From assembly GCA_003447595.1 (NCBI GenBank), contig DLYT01000105.1, positions 870 to 13,522 of the forward strand: DNA of 12,653 bases, in the 5' to 3' direction. Positions within the stretch are counted from its first letter, which is position 1, and each line of letters begins with the position of its first letter. The notes under the pieces are model-generated. The model was given only the letters and a program-made list of their open reading frames with translations, was not told the DNA's origin and did not search any database. Origin of the DNA: Porphyromonadaceae bacterium. Lineage in GTDB: Bacteria; Bacteroidota; Bacteroidia; Bacteroidales; CAMTPD01. The translations under genes and the position numbers were made by a program. Of this stretch, positions 6,675-12,653 are shown one piece after another.

Positions 6675-9600
6675 TTAGAAACCTACTGTTACATTAAATG
6701 TGTATGAACGTGAAGTTGGAGCTGCTCCTAACTCAAATCCTGTTGCATTGGTGTTTGTTGCAGCAACAGATTCTGGATCAATACCAGGAAGGTTGCTGTG
6801 AATCATCCAAACATTGTTACAAGTTGCAGACAGACGCAATCTCTTGAATGGCGTTTTCATCAATTGCTTAGGAGTAAAGCTGTAACCTAGTGTGATGTTA
6901 CGCAAACGGATGTTAGTTGCATCGTATGTAAACAATTCCGGAAGACCGAAGTTGCTACCTTCAGCAATACGTTGCCAGTAGTTTTGATGAGTTACTGCAT
7001 TGTCATTCGCAGCGAAACCGCTTTCTGTTTGAACTACAGAGTTTGGAACTACGAAGTCGTTACGTTCTCCATTAAATACAGTACCTGCTGCATTACCATT
7101 TCTGTGTAGAACAGCTGTTGTTCCTGAGAAAATTTTACCACCAAAACGCATATCAACAAGGAAACTCAAAGAGAAATTCTTGTATGAGAAGTTATTGGTG
7201 ATACCAAGCATACAATCAGGATTTTGGTTACCCAAGTATTCTTTATCTGTTGTAAATAAAGGCAAACCTTGACCGTCTACAATTACATTGCCGAAGTATG
7301 GGCTATTTTTATCTTGAACTCTCAAGAACTTTTTACCATACATATCGCCATAGAAACCACCTGCGCGAGCTACAACGTTCAATTCATCAAAGCTTCGGAT
7401 TGCATATTCTTCAATACCTGGAGCCAATGAGATGATTTTGTTACGGTTCAAAGAGAAGTTTGCTGCAGCATCCCAGCTAAAGCCTTTTGAGTTGTCAAAG
7501 ATTTGACCTGTCAACTGAACTTCAAGACCTTCATTTTGGATGTTACCTGCATTAATTTTCTTTGATTGATATCCTGAGAATGGATCCATTGGGATATCTA
7601 GAAGCTGACGTGTTGCGTTGGTTCTATACCATGCTGCATCCACACCAATTCTGTTGTTCAAGAAACGAACATCGATACCAGCTTCCCATGATTTAACAAG
7701 CTCACTACGAACTGATGAATCATAAAGAGTCAAACCTGGCTTTAACATACCGTTACCGTTTGGATCTTTCTCTGCATAATATACATTATACAATTGGTAT
7801 GGAGCAAGGTCATTACCTACCTCAGCATACGATGCTCTTACTTTTGCAAATGAGATCCATGATGGCATTTGACCGCCAAGTTTTTCTACTGCATCACTAA
7901 CTACACCTGAGAAGCTGAATGATGGGTAGAAATATGAACGGTTAGCCTTACTCATTGTTGAAGACCAGTCGTTACGCATTGTAATATCTAAGAATGCATA
8001 ACCGTCCCAGTTCAATTGAGCAGATCCGTAAAGAGAGTTGATTTTTTTACGATAAAGACCTGATGATTGAGAGAAGTTCTTACCATTACCTAATGTAAAT
8101 ACATCTTTAATGATCAATTCTCCTGTACTAGCGTTAACAGATTTACGCTCTTGCATCATCATGTTACCACCGAAAGTAAGGTTTGTACCAAATTTCTTCC
8201 AGAAGTTATCTTGACGATATGTAGAAAGGAAACTGAAGTTGTTTTCGTAGAAAGTTTCAGAACCTTCAGAGTAGCGACCATTCATATTGTTTTTGTCACC
8301 ACCTGCATACAACTTCTCGTATTTTGTTGTTGTATAGTAGTCTGTACCACCGCGAACTTCAACATCCCAATTGTCTGTGATGTTGTATTTCAACGACATG
8401 GTACCCAACATACGGTTACGTGTATCTGAGTTTTGCAGATATTCAGTAAGCCACCAAGGGTTGATTTGAGGTGAGTTACTTGTATCATACCAAATCGCAT
8501 TACCGTTCTCGTCTACCATCGGATTCTTGAATTGCATAACATCCAATGAACGAGGTAAATTATAAATTGTATAGAATGCGTTTGAGCTATTAATACCTTG
8601 GATAGGTCTGTTGTGAGCGTTTGTATTCACATAGTTTACTTTCGCGTCTAACTTCCACTTTTGGCTAGCACCAAGAGTTGTGGTTCCACGTAAAGTAATT
8701 GCTGTTTTGTTTAGGTCTGATCCTGGAACCATACTCATATCATCCGAACGGTTGATCGACGCAAATACAGATGTTTGATCGATTTGTTGTTGGAAGCTGA
8801 TACCTTCATTGAAAGAAGTTCCTGTTCTAAAGAAACTATCAATGTTGTCATATGCGCGAAGTTGAGTAGGTAAACCATTCCATCCGGTTACCGTTTGACC
8901 TTCAATCTTAGGACCCCAGCTTGAATTTGATAGTGGATCAAACTGTTTAACAGAACCTTGACCGTATGAGTTTTGAAGATCCGGTTTCATGAAAATTGTT
9001 TCTGCTGTTACGCCCGCAGTAACTGTAATACCTAAACCGTCTTGTTTTTTACCAGATTTAGTAGTGATAAGGATTACACCATTACCTGCACGAGAACCGT
9101 ACAATGCTGCTGCTGATGCACCTTTCAAAACTGACATAGATTCAATATCATCAGGATTGATATCGGACAAACCGCTACCCATATCCGGACCAGAGTTACC
9201 CCAAATATCGTCTACACCACCTGTAAAGTTATCCATCGGAACACCATCAACTACAATAAGTGGTTGGTTATTTCCTGTAAGAGAGCTGTTACCACGCAAT
9301 ACGATCTTAGATGAACCGCCGGCACCATTACTAGAACGTACAATTTGAAGACCTGATACTTTACCAGACAATGCGTTTGCTACGTTGCTTTCACGAGAGT
9401 CAACAAGAGCATCTCCTTTAAGTTCTTGCATAGCATAACCTAAGGCTTTCTTATCACGCTTCATACCAAGAGCTGTTACAACAACTTCGTCTAGTTGCTC
9501 TGTATTCTCTTCAAGATTGATTGTGATTGTCTTTTGATTACCTGCGGTAAATGTTTGAGGCTTATACCCAACATAAGAAACTTCCACCACATCCGATGGT

Positions 9601-9845
9601 TTTACTTCTAGTTCGAAGTTACCATCTAGGTCGGTTGTAGTACCGGTTGTGGTTCCTTTTACTACTACTGTTGCACCAATTACAGGACCATAGCTATCTA
9701 GCACTGTCCCTTTTAACGTGTGTGCTTGTTGTTGTGATGAACTCGTTGTTGTCGGAGCATTTGTCTCGGCTGCCACCACTGGTATTGCCGATGAAAACGC
9801 CGCAGCGAGTAGAATCAAACTTACTGGTTTAAAACGTTTTGACAT
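6675..9845 (-). CDS. susC: SusC/RagA-family TonB-dependent outer-membrane transporter
   Basis: The product is a TonB-dependent outer-membrane barrel that imports the substrate captured by SusD. The 1056 residues show a signal peptide (cleavage near Ala26) and a Thr/Ser/Gln-rich linker (27-41). A carboxypeptidase-regulatory-like domain follows (about 43-112, with LKGTVLDSYGPVIGATVVVKG and TDLDGNFELEV). The TonB-box-like LDEVVVTALG is at 118-127. A plug domain (about 130-265) contains SGLQIVRSSNG, LIVVDGVPMDN and AALYGSRAGNGVILITTKSGK. A long beta-barrel ends in YTFNVTVGF, whose terminal Phe is the usual barrel-assembly signal. The start is ATG at 9845. No N-terminal STN domain is present, so direct anti-sigma signalling of the FecA type is not indicated. 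It is the first gene of a two-gene operon with susD and has a long AT-rich upstream region. The substrate is unknown. Confidence 0.97.
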   Translation of the reverse strand: MSKRFKPVSLILLAAAFSSAIPVVAAETNAPTTTSSSQQQAHTLKGTVLDSYGPVIGATVVVKGTTTGTTTDLDGNFELEVKPSDVVEVSYVGYKPQTFTAGNQKTITINLEENTEQLDEVVVTALGMKRDKKALGYAMQELKGDALVDSRESNVANALSGKVSGLQIVRSSNGAGGSSKIVLRGNSSLTGNNQPLIVVDGVPMDNFTGGVDDIWGNSGPDMGSGLSDINPDDIESMSVLKGASAAALYGSRAGNGVILITTKSGKKQDGLGITVTAGVTAETIFMKPDLQNSYGQGSVKQFDPLSNSSWGPKIEGQTVTGWNGLPTQLRAYDNIDSFFRTGTSFNEGISFQQQIDQTSVFASINRSDDMSMVPGSDLNKTAITLRGTTTLGASQKWKLDAKVNYVNTNAHNRPIQGINSSNAFYTIYNLPRSLDVMQFKNPMVDENGNAIWYDTSNSPQINPWWLTEYLQNSDTRNRMLGTMSLKYNITDNWDVEVRGGTDYYTTTKYEKLYAGGDKNNMNGRYSEGSETFYENNFSFLSTYRQDNFWKKFGTNLTFGGNMMMQERKSVNASTGELIIKDVFTLGNGKNFSQSSGLYRKKINSLYGSAQLNWDGYAFLDITMRNDWSSTMSKANRSYFYPSFSFSGVVSDAVEKLGGQMPSWISFAKVRASYAEVGNDLAPYQLYNVYYAEKDPNGNGMLKPGLTLYDSSVRSELVKSWEAGIDVRFLNNRIGVDAAWYRTNATRQLLDIPMDPFSGYQSKKINAGNIQNEGLEVQLTGQIFDNSKGFSWDAAANFSLNRNKIISLAPGIEEYAIRSFDELNVVARAGGFYGDMYGKKFLRVQDKNSPYFGNVIVDGQGLPLFTTDKEYLGNQNPDCMLGITNNFSYKNFSLSFLVDMRFGGKIFSGTTAVLHRNGNAAGTVFNGERNDFVVPNSVVQTESGFAANDNAVTHQNYWQRIAEGSNFGLPELFTYDATNIRLRNITLGYSFTPKQLMKTPFKRLRLSATCNNVWMIHSNLPGIDPESVAATNTNATGFELGAAPTSRSYTFNVTVGF

Positions 9846-9949
9846 AATTTGTAATTTTGAATCTATTTAATTTGGCTTAAATACATGCAAGGAACAAAAT
9901 CAGTTAATTTAAAAGATAAGTATTGAGGTTTTTACTCATTACATAATAA

Positions 9950-10053
9950 ACAACAAGCAATCATTAGCAAATGATTGACAATTTACATTTCTTAGTAATA
10001 AAATTAATCACGTTGTCATTATTGCTTAGTCTTCACAACAAGCGAATCATTAG
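9950..10053. repeat. Imperfect direct repeat upstream of susC
   Basis: The motif ACAACAAGC-AATCATTAG occurs at 9950-9967 and again at 10035-10053, where one extra G splits its two nine-base halves. The copies start 85 bases apart, close to eight helical turns. Such a match in one short gap is unlikely by chance, although AT-rich DNA weakens that estimate. The repeat could be paired operator half-sites or a local duplication. Confidence 0.5.
9958..9977. repeat. Inverted repeat in the susC leader
   Basis: CAATCATT and AATGATTG form a perfect 8-bp inverted repeat around a four-base loop. The left arm overlaps the first copy of the direct repeat. It lies 113 bases before the susC start. It may be a leader hairpin or a dimeric protein site, or chance. 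Confidence 0.35.
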
Positions 10054-10113
10054 TGTTCTAAAAAAAATAACCTTACAAACCTTTTGGTTTTTACTCATTT
10101 TGTTTCTACACGA

Positions 10114-10121
10114 CAAATGTA
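10114..10121 (-). promoter_or_regulatory. Candidate -7 promoter element of susC-susD
   Basis: The minus strand reads TACATTTG, a full match to TAnnTTTG, with TTTT (10144-10141) 19 bases upstream as a three-of-four -33 match. If used, the susC leader would be about 260 bases, long enough to contain both repeats. A weaker alternative nearer the gene is TGATTTTG at 9895-9902. Confidence 0.4.
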
Positions 10122-10180
10122 GAAATTACTTTTCATCTAAAAAATATATTATAAAACACATTCCTACTGGAAATGAAACA

Positions 10181-10236
10181 AAAAAGAAAGAGTTATAACA
10201 ATTTGATTACCTCAACTGTTATAACCCTTTCTTTTT
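10181..10236 (-). terminator. Intrinsic terminator of the M28 peptidase gene
   Basis: A 20-bp stem pairs 10236-10217 with 10200-10181 around a 16-base loop and ends in five T residues on the minus strand. The only irregular position, 10191/10226, is a G.U wobble on the minus strand and A.C on the plus strand. It lies 71 bases past the peptidase stop codon and separates that gene from the susC promoter region. Confidence 0.85.
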
Positions 10237-10307
10237 ATTATTATTGACTGTTATTTATGTATCCTATTGATAGAAAACAAGCCATTAACAATTCTAGCAA
10301 AATTTTG

Positions 10308-11312
10308 TTATTTAACACTATAAGTAGGATTGTTTGCCATTTCCCACATGTTTAAGTAAGCAGATTTAATAATATCAACTGCTTTATCCCAATTTATTTT
10401 ATAAGCTTCATCTCCTGGTTTGTGGTAATCAGGGTGTGCATTCGTGTGATACCAAATAATTGGAATCTGATGTTTTGCAAATGAAGCATTGTCACTTCCT
10501 CCTACCGGGTTATCCCAAGGTCGATAAATTGGATTGAGTTTCAAGTTAAAGTCTTCAATATGCATACGCTGCCATTTCTCAAACTCAGGATTCGCCTCTG
10601 TATAGAAATAATCAACATGTGTAGGATTATTATCGTCTGTATTACGACCAATCATATCAAAGTTCATGTATCCTTTGATCTTAGGCAACAAGTCTGTATG
10701 ATTTACGAAATAAGATGATCCCAGAAGACCTTTCTCTTCACCATCCCACAAAGCAAAAATTACGGAACGCTCAGGTTTCTGTCCTGAAGTAACAAATCCT
10801 TTTGCGATTTGCAAAACTGCAGCAACACCGGAAGCGTTATCATCGGCTCCATTGTAAATGCTATCATTGATAATACCGAGGTGATCGTAATGTGCTCCAA
10901 CTACTACGTACTCGTCTTTTTTAACGCCTTCAATATATCCAAGTATATTCTTCATTTGACGAGGCTGTAACGTGTCGTTTTGTAATTCACTGATCTTAAT
11001 TTCATCAATAAAGTATCTTGGACGTGCTCCCTCCTCCGGGTTTTGAATTGCTTCGAAACGTTGGAAATATCCGGTGTCATACAATGGCTCAATACCTAAT
11101 TCATGAAATAATGATGCGATGTAACTTGCCGCGATCATACCGCCACGCATTCCGGCATCACGACCTTCGAGTAGATCGTCTGCAAGAAATGTAATCTGTG
11201 ATTGAACTGAACGTTTAGTGATTGCTTCCGCCCCTTTCGCTTTCGGACTTTGAGCATATATAGAAGCTATACTGAGAACAGATAAAAACAGTAGTGATAA
11301 TTTTCTTTTCAT
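10308..11312 (-). CDS. Secreted M28-family zinc metallopeptidase
   Basis: This is an exported aminopeptidase-type hydrolase with two zinc ions, of peptidase family M28. Counted from ATG 11312 it has 334 residues. A signal peptide, MKRKLSLLFLSVLSIASIYA, precedes QSPK. The zinc-site motifs are all present and in order: GAHYDHLG (ligand His141), GADDNASG (bridging Asp158), WDGEEKGLLGS (base Glu192, ligand Glu193), NFDMIGR (ligand Asp219) and HPDYHKPGD (ligand His297). An in-frame TTG two codons upstream (11318) could also be read as a start, but the ATG is preferred because it begins directly with the basic signal-peptide segment. There is no lipobox, so a soluble periplasmic or exported enzyme is likely. 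It is divergent from the PHP gene, with about 95 bp between starts. No clear promoter is visible on its strand. The substrate (peptides or N-terminal residues) is inferred from the family. Confidence 0.93.
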   Translation of the reverse strand: MKRKLSLLFLSVLSIASIYAQSPKAKGAEAITKRSVQSQITFLADDLLEGRDAGMRGGMIAASYIASLFHELGIEPLYDTGYFQRFEAIQNPEEGARPRYFIDEIKISELQNDTLQPRQMKNILGYIEGVKKDEYVVVGAHYDHLGIINDSIYNGADDNASGVAAVLQIAKGFVTSGQKPERSVIFALWDGEEKGLLGSSYFVNHTDLLPKIKGYMNFDMIGRNTDDNNPTHVDYFYTEANPEFEKWQRMHIEDFNLKLNPIYRPWDNPVGGSDNASFAKHQIPIIWYHTNAHPDYHKPGDEAYKINWDKAVDIIKSAYLNMWEMANNPTYSVK

Positions 11313-11364
11313 TGTCAAGAGTGTTTTCCTTTTGTTAAGCTGCTACTAAGTTACTCATTATTTC

Positions 11365-11372
11365 TAAATTTG
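11365..11372 (+). promoter_or_regulatory. Putative -7 promoter element of the PHP gene
   Basis: TAAATTTG fits TAnnTTTG and lies 35 bases before the ATG at 11408, giving a leader of about 30 bases. No TTTG is seen 19-21 bases upstream. Confidence 0.5.
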
Positions 11373-11407
11373 AAAGCTAACAGATTTTACATCTAATAAA
11401 AACGAAC

Positions 11408-12463
11408 ATGAATAAACATCTTTTACCAGCCTTGTTGCTATCTATGACAACAAGCTTATCGGCACAACTGCAAAACACGGATGTGCACGAGTTTCCGGAA
11501 ATGGAGAAATCATCTACACGTAAAGAAATTTGTATTCCTAATATTCCGGGGTTTGAAACTCTAAAATGTGATTTCCATATTCACACAGTCTTTTCTGATG
11601 GTTCGGTATGGCCAACAGTCAGAGTCGATGAAGCTTGGCAAAATGGGCTTGACGCTATTGCCATGACAGACCATATCGAATACAGACCTAATAAAGATAT
11701 TGTACTGGGGGATTTGAACAAGTCATATGAAATTGCGAAGAAAAGAGCTGACAATATTGGTATGATCTTGATCCAAGGAACAGAGGTTACTCGTCAAAAA
11801 CCTTTTGGCCATATGAATGCACTCTTCATTACAGACGCGAATAAAATGAAGGTTGAAAGTCCCGAAGAGGCAATAAAGGAAGCCAAACATCAAGGTGGAG
11901 TTGTTATATGGAACCATCCAGGATGGCCAAACGATACGTGTGATATCTTTGACGTTCACTCTCAAATGATAGAAAACGGAATGATTGATGCTGTAGAAGT
12001 TCACAACAATACTGAAATGTATCCAAAGGCGATGGACTGGTGCAATGAAATGAATATTGGCTTTGCTGCTTGTTCTGATATTCATGGTGTAAAAACAATT
12101 GAATATGGTGATGATATTACTACACATCCGATGACATTGGTTTTTGCAAAATCGAAGGACTTAGCAGGCTTAAAAGAAGCCTTACTAGCTAAACGAACGG
12201 TTGCTTATTTTAATCATAAAATAGCAGGACCTGAGCAGTTGACTAAACGGCTAGTCGAAGCTTCTCTGAAGACTCGAAAAATAAACGCCAAAGGACTTAC
12301 AGAGGTTACAAATATTTCTGATATCCCCTTCGTCGTTAAATACAAAAATAACAAGTATACTTTCAGCCCAGGGACAACTGTTAGACTTACATTAGATGGT
12401 TCTCCTATGGTCTTTGAGAATTGTCTGATTGGAACAGAGAAATATTTAAATCTTGTATTATAA
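11408..12463 (+). CDS. Secreted PHP-domain phosphoesterase
   Basis: This is an exported metal-dependent phosphoesterase of the polymerase and histidinol phosphatase (PHP) superfamily. A signal peptide, MNKHLLPALLLSMTTSLSA, precedes QLQN. The metal-binding PHP signature is complete: CDFHIHTVFSDGS (His57, His59, Asp64), AMTDHIEY (Asp88, His89), QGTEVTR (Glu126), GHMNALF (His135), WNHPGW (His169-Gly171 region, His170), EVHNN (Glu197) and CSDIHG (Asp224, His226). Several of these could form the trinuclear metal site known in the family. The catalytic part ends near residue 270, and about 80 further residues (beta-rich in appearance) form a C-terminal extension. The 351-residue secreted layout resembles proteins annotated as Sb-PDE-like phosphodiesterases, but that subfamily label is from memory. 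The start is ATG at 11408. It is divergent from the M28 peptidase gene, monocistronic, and followed by its own terminator. Confidence 0.92.
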   Translation: MNKHLLPALLLSMTTSLSAQLQNTDVHEFPEMEKSSTRKEICIPNIPGFETLKCDFHIHTVFSDGSVWPTVRVDEAWQNGLDAIAMTDHIEYRPNKDIVLGDLNKSYEIAKKRADNIGMILIQGTEVTRQKPFGHMNALFITDANKMKVESPEEAIKEAKHQGGVVIWNHPGWPNDTCDIFDVHSQMIENGMIDAVEVHNNTEMYPKAMDWCNEMNIGFAACSDIHGVKTIEYGDDITTHPMTLVFAKSKDLAGLKEALLAKRTVAYFNHKIAGPEQLTKRLVEASLKTRKINAKGLTEVTNISDIPFVVKYKNNKYTFSPGTTVRLTLDGSPMVFENCLIGTEKYLNLVL

Positions 12464-12480
12464 GACAGCATTACAAATAA

Positions 12481-12518
12481 AATAAAGGCGAATTCACACT
12501 TCTGAGTTCGCCTTTATT
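12481..12518 (+). terminator. Intrinsic terminator of the PHP gene
   Basis: A 16-bp stem pairs 12481-12496 with 12503-12518 around a six-base loop and ends in a T-rich tract (TTTATT). Position 12493/12506 is a U.G wobble on the plus strand and would be A.C on the minus strand, assigning it to the plus-strand gene. It begins 17 bases past the stop codon. Confidence 0.88.
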
Positions 12519-12653
12519 AATGCATAAAATGACACTCAATATGTAACATAGGCTTTTTGGCCTCAAAATGAATAGAAAATCTATAGATGAATTATAATAA
12601 ACAACAACTCAATAATAAATCGTATCGTATGGATACAAAAAAAGCGAGTCAAT
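12519..12653. other. AT-rich intergenic end of the window
   Basis: No gene is seen. The last bases are seven A residues (12637-12643) followed by GCGAGTCAAT, cut by the window edge. This looks like the first arm of another terminator hairpin, which would serve a minus-strand gene beyond the window, but the partner arm is not visible. Confidence 0.35.

Larger units (their letters stand above)
9846..10307. other. 462-bp AT-rich intergenic region upstream of susC
   Basis: No convincing gene is present. The right part holds the M28 peptidase terminator. The left part would be the susC promoter and leader, with a candidate -7 box at 10114-10121, an 8-bp inverted repeat at 9958-9977 and an imperfect 19-base direct repeat (9950-9967 and 10035-10053). 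A 75-codon open frame on the plus strand (9971-10198) has low-complexity composition and ends inside the terminator. I do not call it a gene. Confidence 0.7.

Noticed and set aside
9971..10198. A 75-codon plus-strand open frame upstream of susC, with a hydrophobic N-terminal half
   Set aside because: It lies in very AT-rich intergenic DNA, has no family resemblance, overlaps the likely susC promoter and leader, and its stop codon falls inside the M28 terminator. Chance openness explains it better.
11313..11318. TTG start two codons upstream of the M28 ATG
   Set aside because: The ATG at 11312 starts directly with a standard MKRK signal peptide, and there is no ribosome-binding motif favouring the TTG.
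11723..12127. A 134-codon minus-strand frame inside the PHP gene
   Set aside because: The opposite strand carries a complete PHP motif set, and this frame is a compositional shadow of it.
12550..12563. Small hairpin AGGC-TTTTTG-GCCT after the PHP terminator
   Set aside because: A four-base stem is too short to be meaningful, and a much better terminator lies just before it.

Overview
The window looks like chromosomal DNA from a Bacteroidales bacterium (Bacteroides, Parabacteroides or a near relative). The evidence is a SusC/SusD outer-membrane pair, a DUF3256-type secreted protein, a type B ribosomal protein L31, no Shine-Dalgarno motifs at gene starts, and several upstream TAnnTTTG boxes of the kind used as the -7 element by the Bacteroidetes primary sigma factor. 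I cannot name the species. I see no insertion sequence, phage gene, CRISPR array, tRNA or rRNA.

Layout from left to right. Positions 172-807 (+) encode a secreted DUF3256 protein. It meets tail to tail, with a 13-bp overlap, a NahK-like N-acetylhexosamine 1-kinase gene (795-1886, -). Next is rpmE2 (2074-2325, -), divergent from class II fructose-bisphosphate aldolase (2545-3537, +). An unrecognised protein with about eight membrane segments (3606-4490, -) converges on the aldolase and shares its terminator. A two-gene susC-susD operon (9845 down to 4728, -) fills the centre. It is followed upstream by a 462-bp AT-rich gap, a secreted M28 zinc peptidase (10308-11312, -) and, divergently, a secreted PHP-domain phosphoesterase (11408-12463, +).

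The genes appear to work as separate small units. The kinase and aldolase belong to cytoplasmic sugar metabolism (amino-sugar salvage and glycolysis). SusC/SusD would import a substrate that the window does not identify. The M28 and PHP proteins are exported hydrolases. No regulator, glycoside hydrolase or sulfatase lies in the window, so the SusCD pair cannot be tied to a glycan here.

The clearest structural signal is the set of six intrinsic terminators. Five have one non-Watson-Crick position, and in all five it is a G.U wobble on the strand of the gene being terminated (A.C on the other strand). The sixth lies between convergent genes and is perfectly symmetric. The kinase gene's terminator lies inside the coding sequence of the convergent DUF3256 gene. 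I did not find a convincing new multi-gene system. The most unexplained items are the eight-segment membrane protein and the repeat-bearing leader region of susC.
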